64,000 nt of DNA from Nocardioides_C sp963700955 (GCA_963700955.1 CAVOZH010000012.1:806001-870000), one strand, 5' to 3'; positions 24,069 through 32,457 are shown, counted from the first letter of the stretch. Notes: generated by a model from the letters alone, not told the origin. Translations and numbers: made by a program.

Positions 24069-25214
24069 ATGAGAGCCACGCCCGCCCCGGAGGCCCGGCC
24101 CGAGCTGCCCCGGGTGGTCGTGATCCTGGTCGCCCTGGCCGCGGGCTTCCTCGTGGTAGCAGGGCTTCGCAACCTGTCGGGGACGCTGGGACCGATCTTC
24201 CTCGCGTTCGTCCTCGTGATCGCCACCCAGCCGATGCGCATCGCCGCGGAACGCCATGGGATACCGGGGTGGGTCGGCAGCGCCGCCGCGATCATCACGA
24301 TCTACCTCGCCCTCGTCGGCCTGACCTTCGCCATGACGGTGGCCGTGGGGCGCTTCGCGACGCTGCTGCCGTCGTACCAGTCGGAGGCGAACCGGCTGCT
24401 GGACTCCGTCGTCTCCTGGCTGGCGAGCCAGGGGGTCGGCCAGGACCAGATCCAGAGGCTCGTGAGCCGCCTCGACCTGGGGCGTGTGGTGGCCCTTGCC
24501 GGCAGCCTGGCGAGCGGGCTGCTCAACCTGCTGTCCAGCCTGTTCCTCGTCATCACGCTGGTGCTCTTCATGGTCGCCGACGCGTCGAGGTTCTCGGCGA
24601 AGCTGCTCCGGTTGCCGGCCGGGCACGCGCCGTGGGTCGAGGCGGTCACCTCGTTCGGCGTCGCCACCCGCCGCTACCTCGTGGTCTCGACGGTCTTCGG
24701 CTTCGTGGTCGCCGTCTTCGACACCATCGCCCTTGCCTGGCTGGGCGTGCCGGTCGCCATCTTGTGGGGTCTGCTGGCGTTCATCACGAACTACATCCCC
24801 AACATCGGATTCGTGATCGGCGTGATACCTCCCGCGGTGATCGGCCTGCTCGAGGGCGGCCCACGCCTGATGATCTACGTCCTGGTGGTCTACAGCTTCC
24901 TGAACGTCCTCATCCAGACCGTGATCCAGCCCAAGATCGTCGGGGACGCCGTGGGGCTGTCGAGCACCATCACCATGGTCTCGCTGGTGTTCTGGGCCTA
25001 TACGTTCGGTGCCGTCGGAGCGCTCCTCGCGGTGCCGCTCACGCTCTTCGCCAAGGCCCTGCTCGTCGACGCGGACCCGAGGTCGCACTGGCTCATCCCG
25101 TTGATGTCGGGCGCTGCTGCGGGGAAGCCTGCCCGGAAGGGCGCCCGGGTCGTGCCGCGGGGACCACGAGAGCTGAAGGAACCAGAAGAACCGCGACGAG
25201 CAGAAGAGCGTTGA
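24069..25214 (+). CDS. AI-2E family transporter (PerM/YdiK type)
   Basis: 381 residues, seven bases after the acyl carrier gene. About seven to eight membrane segments: three near the N-terminus, a cytoplasmic or periplasmic helical region (SEANRLLDSVVSWLASQGVGQDQIQRLVSRLD), then the C-terminal block with the family signature WGLLAFITNYIPNIGFVIGVIPPAVIGLLEGG and VIQPKIVGDAVGLSSTITMVSLVFWAYTFGAVGALLAVPLTL. Members export diverse small compounds; substrate unknown. Its last 122 bases overlap the end of the convergent MFS gene; the C-terminal 35 residues are a charged, poorly conserved-looking tail. Confidence 0.88.
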   Translation: MRATPAPEARPELPRVVVILVALAAGFLVVAGLRNLSGTLGPIFLAFVLVIATQPMRIAAERHGIPGWVGSAAAIITIYLALVGLTFAMTVAVGRFATLLPSYQSEANRLLDSVVSWLASQGVGQDQIQRLVSRLDLGRVVALAGSLASGLLNLLSSLFLVITLVLFMVADASRFSAKLLRLPAGHAPWVEAVTSFGVATRRYLVVSTVFGFVVAVFDTIALAWLGVPVAILWGLLAFITNYIPNIGFVIGVIPPAVIGLLEGGPRLMIYVLVVYSFLNVLIQTVIQPKIVGDAVGLSSTITMVSLVFWAYTFGAVGALLAVPLTLFAKALLVDADPRSHWLIPLMSGAAAGKPARKGARVVPRGPRELKEPEEPRRAEER

Positions 25215-26304
25215 GCACTCCGACCTTGTCGCCGAGGAAGCCGAGCACCGGCGGCCCGGCCAGGAACGCGGTGTAGCCGATCGTTGACACCACGCTCACC
25301 CGCGCGGCGGCGTGGACCGGGTCGTCGGCGGCCGCGCTCATCCCCACCGGGAACCCGAGGGAGGCGCCGAGGCCCCACAGCACGATGCCGAGCACCACGA
25401 GCGGCGCCACCTGCCCGAACACGACCAGCAGGACCCCTGCGGCCGCCACCGCCATGCTCGCCCAGAGCACGGGCAGCCGCCCGAACCGGTCGAGCAGGGC
25501 CACCCCGCCTACACGTCCCACCGTCATCGCGGTCACGAAGAGCGCGAACCCGCTCGCACCGACGTAGGCGGGCACGTCGTACCCGTCGACGAGGGCGACC
25601 GCCAACCAGTCGTTGGCGACCCCCTCGGTGAGCGCCATCGCGAGCACCATCACGCCGATCGCGACCGTGCGTGCCTCGGCCCAGGCCCGCCAGGCACTGC
25701 GCCGCTCGATGTCCTCCGGCTCCTCGGCGCGAGGGAGGAACCGGCGTACGGCGACCGGCGCCGCCGCGGCTACGAGGGCCGCCGCGAGACCGAGGTGCCA
25801 CAACAGGGGGACGTCGCCCGCGGCGGCCGCTGCACCAACCACCGCCCCGGCCACCGTGCCGAGACTGAACGCGGCGTGGAAGCGCGGCATGATGGTGCGC
25901 CCGCTCCGATGCTCGACAGCGGCGCCCTCGACGTTCATCGCGACGTCCCAGGTGCCGGAGCCGAACCCGAGCATGAGGAGACCGACCGCGGCGACCCAGG
26001 CCGACTCGAGCAGGCCCGCGCCCAGCCCCGCCGTGGCGAGCCCGACTGCGGCGAGCACGGCGGCCGCACCGACGACGGTGCCCGCGCCAAGGCGGTGGAC
26101 CCACGTCCCGGCCGTCGGCAGCGCAACCACGGATCCGAGAGACATCGCGAGGAGCAGGGTCCCGAGCTGTCCGGGGGTCAGGTCCAAGGTCGCCCGGGCC
26201 TGCGGGATCCGCGACACCCACGTCGCGAACGCGAAGCCGTTGAGGGCGAAGACCACCGCGACGGCGTTTCGGGCCCGGAGGGTGGGCGTGTCGAGGGTGC
26301 GCAC
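25093..26304 (-). CDS. Major facilitator superfamily transporter
   Basis: 403 residues from GTG 26302-26304. Twelve membrane segments in two halves. The first half shows ALNGFAFATWVSRIPQARATLDLTPGQLGTLLLAMSLGSVVALPTAGTWVHRLGAG, a familiar MFS entry with a short loop 2-3, and WDVAMNVEGAAVEHRSGRTIMPRFHAAFSLG, typical of the fucose-permease-like/YbjJ group of exporters. Substrate unknown. The last 40 residues are a proline- and glycine-rich tail that overlaps the convergent AI-2E transporter gene by 122 bases. Confidence 0.86.
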   Translation of the reverse strand: MRTLDTPTLRARNAVAVVFALNGFAFATWVSRIPQARATLDLTPGQLGTLLLAMSLGSVVALPTAGTWVHRLGAGTVVGAAAVLAAVGLATAGLGAGLLESAWVAAVGLLMLGFGSGTWDVAMNVEGAAVEHRSGRTIMPRFHAAFSLGTVAGAVVGAAAAAGDVPLLWHLGLAAALVAAAAPVAVRRFLPRAEEPEDIERRSAWRAWAEARTVAIGVMVLAMALTEGVANDWLAVALVDGYDVPAYVGASGFALFVTAMTVGRVGGVALLDRFGRLPVLWASMAVAAAGVLLVVFGQVAPLVVLGIVLWGLGASLGFPVGMSAAADDPVHAAARVSVVSTIGYTAFLAGPPVLGFLGDKVGVLNALLLVAVLLVPSALVVPAARPGRPSGQASPQQRPTSTG

Positions 26305-26382
26305 GACATCCCATTGTCCGGGCTCAAAGGCGTCGCCCGGTCAGCGGGCCGGTGGACACGCCGGGTCAGCCCGTGGGCCTCG

Positions 26383-27318
26383 TCAGAGCTGCGGCAGGAT
26401 CTCTTCCTCGGAGAACAGCCGGTCCTCCACCTTCGGCTCGTGACGTCCGTGCTGCGGCGCCACCTCGACGGCGCACTTCCCCTCGCGGATCAGCATGCGT
26501 GCGAGGGAACCGAGGTAGACGCCCATCGGCGCCCCGTGACCACGGCGACCCACCACCATCAGGTCGGCGTCCTCGGTCGCTGCGACGAGCGCCGGGCCGA
26601 CGAACTCGTGACGGAGGTCGATCTCGACCTCGACGTCCGGGTAGACCTCCCGGAACGGCGCCAGCGTCTTCTCCATCTCGTCGCTCGCACCTGCCATCCA
26701 GTCCTCGACCGCCACCTGGGTGTAGGTGATGTCGTCGTAGGCGGTCGGGAGCCGCCAGGCGTGCAGCACCCTGAGCTTCGCCTCGCGCCGCCTGGCCTCG
26801 TTGAACGCGAGGTCGAGGGCGTCGTGCGACGCGGCGGACTCGTCGACACCGACCACGATGCGACCGCGCTCGTCGTTGGGGTGCCAGCTGTCGGGGACGC
26901 TCACCACGGGGCAGTGCGCCCGAGCGGCGGTGCCCGTCGTGGTGGAGCTGGTGAGCACGCGGCCGGCGAAGGAACGGGACCGGTGACCCAGCACGATCAA
27001 GGAAGCGCTCTCGCCCGCCTCGACCAGGACGCCGACCCTGCTGCCCGCCCTGACCGACGTACCGACGTCGAGGTCCGGAGCGAGCTCGCCGACGACCTTC
27101 TCGGCGTCCTCGACCAGCCGACGGCCCACCTCGGTGAACGCCTCGACGCTGTACAGCGGCAGCATCGCCGCCATCGGCGCGGTCTCGTGGATCGCGTGGA
27201 CGAGGGTGATCCCACAGCCACGACGCCGGGCCTCGACCACGGCGTAACGCACCGCCCGGTCGCTCTGCTCGCTGCCGTCGACGCCGACCACCACGGGCAG
27301 GCTCGTGTCCTTGACCAT
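26383..27318 (-). CDS. Tandem universal stress protein
   Basis: 311 residues with two USP domains: about 7-147 and about 155-292. Each begins with a VVVGVDxSE/ESxAS strand-loop and ends with the ATP-binding signature: first GHRSRSFAGRVLTSST, second GRRGHGAPMGVYLGSLAR (the G-x2-G-x9-G-S/T pattern). The start at 27318 follows AGGAGG. Tandem USPs of this size are classic members of the mycobacterial DosR regulon. Divergent from the CBS-BON gene at 27480 with a DosR-like box between, and with a hairpin over its own ribosome binding site (27319-27359). Confidence 0.93.
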   Translation of the reverse strand: MVKDTSLPVVVGVDGSEQSDRAVRYAVVEARRRGCGITLVHAIHETAPMAAMLPLYSVEAFTEVGRRLVEDAEKVVGELAPDLDVGTSVRAGSRVGVLVEAGESASLIVLGHRSRSFAGRVLTSSTTTGTAARAHCPVVSVPDSWHPNDERGRIVVGVDESAASHDALDLAFNEARRREAKLRVLHAWRLPTAYDDITYTQVAVEDWMAGASDEMEKTLAPFREVYPDVEVEIDLRHEFVGPALVAATEDADLMVVGRRGHGAPMGVYLGSLARMLIREGKCAVEVAPQHGRHEPKVEDRLFSEEEILPQL

Positions 27319-27359
27319 CTCGGGGCCTCCTGTTCCTTCGTCTTCAGCCTGGCCCCGAG
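27319..27359 (-). promoter_or_regulatory. Inverted repeat in the universal stress gene 5' leader, covering the Shine-Dalgarno
   Basis: CTCGGGGCC (27319-27327) and GGCCCCGAG (27351-27359) are perfect nine-base arms 23 bases apart. On the minus strand the 3' arm lies directly against the ATG and takes in part of AGGAGG, so the stem would hinder translation when folded. Confidence 0.55.
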
Positions 27360-27397
27360 GAACCGTCGTCGGCAGTGCCGGCCGTCACCCCGGGTGG

Positions 27398-27411
27398 GGG
27401 CCGTTCGGCCC
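27398..27411 (+). promoter_or_regulatory. DosR-like box between the universal stress and CBS-BON genes
   Basis: GGGCCGTTCGGCCC is a perfect inverted repeat around TT. With the following TGTC it shares the 12-mer TTCGGCCCTGTC with the box at 45353 before ftsH. Being palindromic and between divergent genes, it could serve both. Confidence 0.55.
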
Positions 27412-27479
27412 TGTCTGGACATGTACGTCGCGCTGCACGATGTCGTCACAGGATGGACCCGGAAGCAGGAGGTGGCCCG

Positions 27480-28064
27480 ATGCTCGTCCGCGACGTGATG
27501 ACCCGGCCCGCGATCACCGTCTCGGCACGGGCGTCGGTCAAGGACGGCCTGCAGCTGCTCGACCGGCACCACGTCACGGCGATGCCGGTCGTGGCCTCCG
27601 ACGGCCACCTGCTGGGCATCGTCAGCGAGGCGGACCTGCTCCGGGACGCCGTGCGACACGACGAGCGGACCCACCTCATCCCGCACGAGCACACGAGCAG
27701 CCAGCCACGGGTGGTCGAGGACGTCATGTCGACGCTGTCGCTGACCGTCTCCCCGGACAGCGACCTCAGCGACGCGGTCGAGCTGATGACCACCACGGCG
27801 GTGAAGAGCCTCCCGGTCGTCGAGAAGGGCCACGTGGTGGGCGTGGTCAGCCGGAGCGACATCGTGCACCTGCTGGCCCGCACCGACGAGCAGATCTGCG
27901 CCGAGATCGACGAGCTCCTGCGCAGCGCCGGGCTGGACTACCAGGTCGACGTCGAGGACGGCCACACCCTGCTCGAGGGCACCTCCGACCCCCACGAGCA
28001 GCGGGTCGCGGAGGTGATCGCCGGATCCGTCCGCGGCGTGCTGTCGGTCCGCTTCCGGAACTGA
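27480..28064 (+). CDS. CBS-domain pair with C-terminal BON domain
   Basis: 194 residues from ATG 27480, set by AGGAGG. Two CBS motifs (about 3-56 and about 76-128: RDVMTRPAITVSARASVKDGLQLLDRHHVTAMPVV; EDVMSTLSLTVSPDSDLSDAVELMTTTAVKSLPVV) are followed by a BON-like domain (about 133-194: DEQICAEIDELLRSAGLDYQVDVEDGHTLLEGTSDPHEQRVAEVIAGSVRGV). The CBS pair likely senses adenosine nucleotides; BON domains are usually lipid- or ligand-binding. No membrane segment. Divergent from the universal stress gene with a shared DosR-like box. Confidence 0.9.
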   Translation: MLVRDVMTRPAITVSARASVKDGLQLLDRHHVTAMPVVASDGHLLGIVSEADLLRDAVRHDERTHLIPHEHTSSQPRVVEDVMSTLSLTVSPDSDLSDAVELMTTTAVKSLPVVEKGHVVGVVSRSDIVHLLARTDEQICAEIDELLRSAGLDYQVDVEDGHTLLEGTSDPHEQRVAEVIAGSVRGVLSVRFRN

Positions 28065-28238
28065 CCCGGGCCGCCGAGCTCAGGGGAGAACCTGACCTGG
28101 GCCGGAACACGCCTCGCCGCCCGGGCGTTACGGAGGACCTCATGGCCTCTGCGGACTCTTCGGCCCCCCGGGCATTGCTCATCGCGCAGACAGCGGGCGA
28201 GGCGCTTCCGTGTTGTCGACGGTGCACCGAGGTGCGAG

Positions 28239-28754
28239 CTAGCCCGCGCGACGCTTCACGACACCCCGGACGAAAGCGGCCTGGCCGGCGTGCTGCATGT
28301 CGTCCTCGACGACGCTGACGAGCCGCACCGCCCGGGTGACCGGAGGGTCCCATCTGGTGTCCACCACATCGTCGTACGCATCGTCGTCGAGGCCCTTCAC
28401 GTACGCCACCGACTGCTCGTGGACGGCGTCGTGGTAGCCGAGGAGGAGATCCGGGGGTACGTCGACGGCGGCGACGTCCTCGGACCGGTGGCCGTAGCCG
28501 TGGTCGCCACGGGGAAAGGGCAGTCCGAACCGGTCGACCCACCCGTCGCGGTGCCACACCTGCTCACGGCCGGCCAGCGCCGCCACGTGGTCGTCCTGGA
28601 TCCGGGTGAGGTGCCAGACCAGCCACGCAATCGTGTTCGCACGCGGGTCGATCCTGTGGGTGAGCTCCTCACGAGTGAGCCCCTCGACCGCGCCGTGGAC
28701 GGCGTCCTTGACCCGTCCGAACGCGTCGACGAGCAGGTCGTCGGCAACCGACAT
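28239..28754 (-). CDS. DinB-fold/DUF664 protein (mycothiol-transferase-like)
   Basis: 171 residues from ATG 28752-28754 with GGAGG upstream. Four-helix bundle of the DinB/DUF664 type: ADDLLVDAFGRVKDAVHGAVEGLTREELTHRIDPRANTIAWLVWHLTRIQDDHVAAL, with the metal-ligand His in WHLTRIQD (about 48) and a later HAGQAAFVRG (His about 160). These proteins often use mycothiol or bacillithiol; substrate unknown. The convergent 28065-28238 gap before it has no gene I accept. Confidence 0.85.
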   Translation of the reverse strand: MSVADDLLVDAFGRVKDAVHGAVEGLTREELTHRIDPRANTIAWLVWHLTRIQDDHVAALAGREQVWHRDGWVDRFGLPFPRGDHGYGHRSEDVAAVDVPPDLLLGYHDAVHEQSVAYVKGLDDDAYDDVVDTRWDPPVTRAVRLVSVVEDDMQHAGQAAFVRGVVKRRAG

Positions 28755-28931
28755 GGGAGTGCCTCCTTCTCGTAAAACGTGTTCCCGAGTATGCCCGCGC
28801 GGGTGTAGACCAGTGAGGTGGCTGCCGTCAGTCGACCGGCCGGGCCGTGGGGCTCGGGCTGCCGATGAGTTTCCGCCGGCCACCCGGTCCATCTCTCGAA
28901 CGGCCTCCACCCACCGCTTAGGAGCACTGCC

Positions 28932-29342
28932 ATGAGCCGGATGATCTTCTTGAACCTCCCCGTCAGCGACCTCCAGCGGTCGGTCGGCTTCTGGAGCGGC
29001 CTGGGGTTCAGCTTCAACCCGCTGTTCACCGACGACAACGCTGCCTGCATGGTGATCAGCGACCACGCCTGCGTGATGCTCCTGACCGACAAGTACTTCT
29101 CGACCTTCACCAAGAAGGAGGTCGCCGACGCCGCCAAGCACACCGAGGCGATCACGGCGCTGTCCGCGGCGAGCCGCGAGGAGGTCGACCGGCTGGCCGA
29201 GAAGGCACTGTCCACGGGCGGGTCGGTCTCGCTCGACCCACAGGAGGAGGGGTTCATGTACGGGCGGAGCTTCCAGGACCCCGACGGCCACCTGTGGGAG
29301 GTTCTCTACATGGACCCCGCCGCCCTGGAACAGCAGGCCTGA
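28932..29342 (+). CDS. VOC (glyoxalase/extradiol) family protein
   Basis: 136 residues from ATG 28932 after TTAGGAG. One VOC module pair: MIFLNLPVSDLQRSVGFWSGLGFSFNPLFTDDNAACMVIS then DKYFSTFTKKEV and GFMYGRSFQDPDGHLWEVLYMD. The DPDGHLWE segment has the usual metal-type Glu. It resembles the YnfA/PhnB-like lactoylglutathione lyase group, often next to ECF sigma genes in actinobacteria, which is the case here: the sigma gene starts five bases after its stop. Confidence 0.9.
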   Translation: MSRMIFLNLPVSDLQRSVGFWSGLGFSFNPLFTDDNAACMVISDHACVMLLTDKYFSTFTKKEVADAAKHTEAITALSAASREEVDRLAEKALSTGGSVSLDPQEEGFMYGRSFQDPDGHLWEVLYMDPAALEQQA

Positions 29343-29347
29343 CCACC

Positions 29348-30358
29348 ATGACGACTCCGACGACACCCACGACACCCACGACCCCGACCGGGACCGGGAC
29401 CGAGGACCTCTCGAGCCTCGACCGTTACCGCCCCGAGCTCCTCGCGCACTGCTACCGGATGCTCGGCTCGGTCCACGACGCCGAGGACCTGGTTCAGGAG
29501 ACGTACCTTCGCGCCTGGAAGTCCCAGGACACTTTCGAGGGCCGCTCCTCGATGCGGACCTGGCTCTACCGGATCGCCACGAACGCCTGCCTCACCGCGC
29601 TCGAGAGCCGCGGTCGCCGGCCGCTGCCGACGGGCCTCGGGCAGGAGTCGGCCGACCCCTTCGGCACCCTCGTGCAGCAACCGGAGGTGCCCTGGCTCGA
29701 GCCCGTGCCCGACGTACTCGTCTCGGACCTGCCCGACGACCCGGCCTCCGTGGTCACCTCGCGCGAGAGCATCCGGCTGGCTTTCGTGGCGGCACTGCAG
29801 AACCTCCCGCCGCGACAGCGTGCGGTTCTCGTCCTGCGCGAGGTGCTCGCGTGGCGCGCCGCCGAGGTGGCGGAGGCCCTCGGCACGAGCACCGCGGCGG
29901 TCAACAGCATGCTGCAGCGAGCACGCGCGCAGCTCGGCCAGGCGGGACTCAGCCGTGACGACGTCGTCGAGCCGACCGACCCCGAGCACCGGGAGCTGCT
30001 CGACAGGTACGTCGCCGCGTTCGAGAACTACGACGTCGAGGCGATCGTGAGCCTCTTCACCGAGGACGCCGTCTGGGAGATGCCGCCGTTCACCGGTTGG
30101 TACCAGGGCGCCCGCACGATCGGGAACCTCATCTCGAGCCAGTGCCCGGCGAGCGGTCCGGCCGACATGCGGATGCTCCGCGCGGACGCCAACGGCCAGC
30201 CCGCGTTCGCGCTCTACATGCGGGACACCGACGGGGTTCACAAGGCGTTCCAGATCCAGGTGCTCACCGTGGGCGAGGGTGGCGTCTCCCATGTCGGCTG
30301 CTTCTTCGACACGGGGCTCTTCGAAGCCTTCGGCCTTCCGGAAGTGCACCCGGGGTGA
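29348..30358 (+). CDS. ECF sigma factor with SnoaL-like C-terminal domain (SigG/ECF-type)
   Basis: 336 residues from ATG 29348. Sigma region 2 (about 28-95: YRPELLAHCYRMLGSVHDAEDLVQETYLRAWKS, MRTWLYRIATNACLTALE) and region 4 (about 150-200: LPPRQRAVLVLREVLAWRAAEVAEALGTSTAAVNSMLQRARAQL) are intact. The C-terminal 120 residues (HRELLDRYVAAFENYDVEAIVSLFTEDAVWEMPPFTGWYQGARTIG) form a SnoaL/NTF2-like domain that in this sigma class replaces an anti-sigma factor. N-terminal PT repeats (TPTTPTTPT) are odd but short. Operon with the VOC gene and the 30355 gene. Confidence 0.92.
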   Translation: MTTPTTPTTPTTPTGTGTEDLSSLDRYRPELLAHCYRMLGSVHDAEDLVQETYLRAWKSQDTFEGRSSMRTWLYRIATNACLTALESRGRRPLPTGLGQESADPFGTLVQQPEVPWLEPVPDVLVSDLPDDPASVVTSRESIRLAFVAALQNLPPRQRAVLVLREVLAWRAAEVAEALGTSTAAVNSMLQRARAQLGQAGLSRDDVVEPTDPEHRELLDRYVAAFENYDVEAIVSLFTEDAVWEMPPFTGWYQGARTIGNLISSQCPASGPADMRMLRADANGQPAFALYMRDTDGVHKAFQIQVLTVGEGGVSHVGCFFDTGLFEAFGLPEVHPG

Positions 30359-30951
30359 CCACGCGGGCATCCGCGTGGGGTGGCGTGGAGCTGCTCGAAC
30401 GCGCCATCGGCTACACCCGCGGCACGCTTGCGCTGGTCACGCCCGAGCGGATGACGGCCGCCACGCCGTGCGCCGGCTGGGACGTGCGCAGGCTGCTGGC
30501 ACACATGGAGGACTCACTGGCCTCTCTGCACGAAGCGGGGTCGGTACGCCGGGTGCGGATCGACGTTGTCCCTTCCGGCCCGACGGACCTCGTCGACAGC
30601 CTCCGGGTGCGGGCCTGCCAGCTCCTCGCGGAGTGGACTCGGGACTGGAGCGCAGGCCCCCCGCCCGGCGCTCCAGCGGACGTGCTGGTCGACGGCCGGC
30701 CGATCACGCCTCCGGTCCTCACCAGCGCCGGGGCCATGGAGATCGCCGTGCACGGCTGGGACGTCGCGGCGGCCTGCGGGGAGCGGCGTCCTCTCCCCGA
30801 CGGCCTGGCCAGTGACCTGCTGCGGATCGCCCCGGTCCTCGTGACCCCCGAGGACCGCCCCGTCCGCTTCGGACCCGAGCTGCCCGTGCCTCCAGGCGCC
30901 TCACCCGGTGAGCGGCTGCTGGCCTTCCTCGGCCGGTCCTCGGTCGGCTGA
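30355..30951 (+). CDS. TIGR03086-family protein (mycothiol-dependent isomerase N-terminal fold)
   Basis: 198 residues from GTG 30355, overlapping the sigma stop by four bases (GTGA). The N-terminal four-helix part (LERAIGYTRGTLALVTPERMTAATPCAGWDVRRLLAHMEDSLASL) has the family PCAGWDVRxLLxH motif with a metal-type His; a second His-rich helix is IAVHGWDVAAACG. Family members are DinB-fold, probably thiol-linked, and of unknown substrate. Its place behind a VOC protein and an ECF sigma factor suggests a small detoxification unit (inference). Followed by a strong hairpin terminator. Confidence 0.85.
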   Translation: MTTRASAWGGVELLERAIGYTRGTLALVTPERMTAATPCAGWDVRRLLAHMEDSLASLHEAGSVRRVRIDVVPSGPTDLVDSLRVRACQLLAEWTRDWSAGPPPGAPADVLVDGRPITPPVLTSAGAMEIAVHGWDVAAACGERRPLPDGLASDLLRIAPVLVTPEDRPVRFGPELPVPPGASPGERLLAFLGRSSVG

Positions 30952-30958
30952 CCTGCAG

Positions 30959-30988
30959 AAGGGCCCGGACCATGTGGTCCGGGCCCTT
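30959..30988 (+). terminator. Bidirectional hairpin terminator
   Basis: AAGGGCCCGGACCA (30959-30972) pairs perfectly with TGGTCCGGGCCCTT (30975-30988). It lies between convergent genes ending at 30951 and 31006, so it can serve both. No long T-run, as usual at this G+C. Confidence 0.85.
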
Positions 30989-31005
30989 CTGGGTGTGGCG
31001 GGTTG

Positions 31006-31587
31006 TCAGGCGGTGGCCACCTGGGCTCCGGTCCCGAGGCGGACCTCCTGGTCGACCGGCACACGGCGGAGGTGCATCAGGCCGAGGATGCTGAGGATGG
31101 CCATCAGAGCCGCCCCGACGAAGGCCGCGATCGCGCCGTAGAGAGCGATCTGGCCCATCTGCCCGAAGGCGTACGCGTTGAGGAGCAGGCCGCGCAGCGT
31201 CTCGCCCTTGAAGGTGGTCGACACGAGTCCGGCGAGCTCTTCGTTGTCGGGGTTCGCCCGCGACTCGGTGCTGAGCTGCGAGTAGGTCTTGCCGCCGGTC
31301 ATCTCATCGATGTGGACCGCGATGAAGTGGTCAGCGTAGGCCTTGGCCTGTGCCCCGGTGGTCAGCTGCTCGCCGGCGTACTGGTTCAGGTAGGGACCGA
31401 TCTTGGGGTCCTTGAGCCCCTCGTCACCGGCCTTGGGGAAGTAGATCTGCTGCGCGGAGAGCTGGGTGGTGACCTGGTCCGCCACGAAGTTGTGGGCCCA
31501 CATGAGGAGGCCGCCCGCGGCGACGAGGACTGTCGCCACGATGAGGCCGCCGACGGTGAGAAGTGCGTCGAAAGTCCTGCGTCGCAT
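31006..31587 (-). CDS. Two-TM membrane protein of unknown function under a DosR-like box
   Basis: 193 residues from ATG 31585-31587 (AAGGAGC upstream; an in-frame extension to 31671 lacks a start context). Hydrophobic segments at about 6-30 and about 152-178 bracket a 115-residue hydrophilic domain predicted to lie outside: DQVTTQLSAQQIYFPKAGDEGLKDPKIGPYLNQYAGEQLTTGAQAKAYADHFIAVHIDEMTGGKTYSQLS. I do not recognise a named family, though the plan resembles actinobacterial conserved membrane proteins. A DosR-like site at 31682-31695 and direct GGGACG repeats at 31713-31731 precede it. Confidence 0.75.
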   Translation of the reverse strand: MRRRTFDALLTVGGLIVATVLVAAGGLLMWAHNFVADQVTTQLSAQQIYFPKAGDEGLKDPKIGPYLNQYAGEQLTTGAQAKAYADHFIAVHIDEMTGGKTYSQLSTESRANPDNEELAGLVSTTFKGETLRGLLLNAYAFGQMGQIALYGAIAAFVGAALMAILSILGLMHLRRVPVDQEVRLGTGAQVATA

Positions 31588-31681
31588 GATGGTTCTGCTC
31601 CTTCGTCGGGTGGGGCCTTCTGGACCCCGGTGGTGTCTCGTTGACAGGTCAACCATCTCCCGGTGGAGCATGTCCGCCTAA

Positions 31682-31695
31682 GGGGCCAAGGTCCT
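31682..31695 (-). promoter_or_regulatory. DosR-like box upstream of the two-TM protein gene
   Basis: On the minus strand AGGACCTTGGCCCC, nearly the same as the ftsH box AGGACCTTCGGCCC. It lies 95 bases before the ATG. Two further GGGAC half-sites (forward strand, about 31713-31731) lie beyond it. Confidence 0.45.
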
Positions 31696-31737
31696 GACAG
31701 GGTGGGTCAAAAGGGACGAACTTTGCGGGACGTCCAG

Positions 31738-32457
31738 TCAGCGCAGGACGAGCAGGACCAGCGGTAGCAGCAGGGCTGTGGCGAGTGCGTTGAGGCCCAT
31801 GGCCAGGGCGGAGAACGCCCCCTCGGTCGGGTGCTCCTCCAGAGCGCGCGAGGTGCCGATGCCGTGCGAGGCCGCGCCGATCGCGAGACCGCGCACGCGC
31901 AGGTCGCGAAGGCGGAGCAGGGAGAGAACGGCGGGCCCGGCGACCGCCCCGAGCACACCCGCGAGGATCGTGAACACCGCGGTCAGGGCGGGGATGCCAC
32001 CGATGGACTGCGACAGCGCGATCGACACCGGAGTGGTGGCCGACTTGGGGGCCATCGAGAGCGCCAGCGCGTCGTCACCGCCGAGCGCCCCGGTGACCCA
32101 GTAGGCGACGCCGATCGAGACCACGGACCCGACCACCATCCCTGCCAGGATCGGCGTTGCCGCCTGACGGACCAGGCGCGCTTCGTAGTGCAGCGGCAGT
32201 GCCAGTGCCACGGTGGCCGGCCCGAGCAGGAAGGTGATGTACCCGCCGCCGACCATGTAGTCGGCGTAGTCCACGCCGAGCAGCAGCAACGTACCGGCGG
32301 CGAGGACGATCGCCACCAGCACCGGGTTGAGGAAGGCGTGCCGGCCCGTGCGCGCCCACACCACCCGGGCCGCCTTGTAGGCGACCAGGGTCAAGGTGAT
32401 GCCGAACAACGGCGAGCTGGTCAACCACGACCAGGCCTCGTCGAGATGCAACGTCAC
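31738..32457 (-). CDS. LrgB/CidB-family membrane protein
   Basis: 239 residues from GTG 32455-32457, overlapping the LrgA stop by four bases (GTGA), with GGAAGG upstream. About eight membrane segments. The LrgB hallmarks are visible: FLNPVLVAIVL, YMVGGGYITFLLGPATVALALPLH, APKSATTPVSIALSQSIGGIPALTAVFTILAG and ASHGIGTSRALEE. With its partner it belongs to the holin-like system linked to cell-wall hydrolase control, and to pyruvate or glycolate movement in some organisms (family knowledge). Tandem repeats precede the pair. Confidence 0.93.
   Translation of the reverse strand: MTLHLDEAWSWLTSSPLFGITLTLVAYKAARVVWARTGRHAFLNPVLVAIVLAAGTLLLLGVDYADYMVGGGYITFLLGPATVALALPLHYEARLVRQAATPILAGMVVGSVVSIGVAYWVTGALGGDDALALSMAPKSATTPVSIALSQSIGGIPALTAVFTILAGVLGAVAGPAVLSLLRLRDLRVRGLAIGAASHGIGTSRALEEHPTEGAFSALAMGLNALATALLLPLVLLVLR

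Noticed and set aside
28065..28238. Possible terminator between the CBS-BON and DinB-fold genes
   Set aside because: Only short, imperfect inverted repeats are visible.
28141..28318. 58-codon frame with GGAGG and ATG at 28141
   Set aside because: Its C-terminal part is antisense to the DinB-fold gene and is Arg/Pro rich; no sign of conservation can be seen. Possible but not supported.
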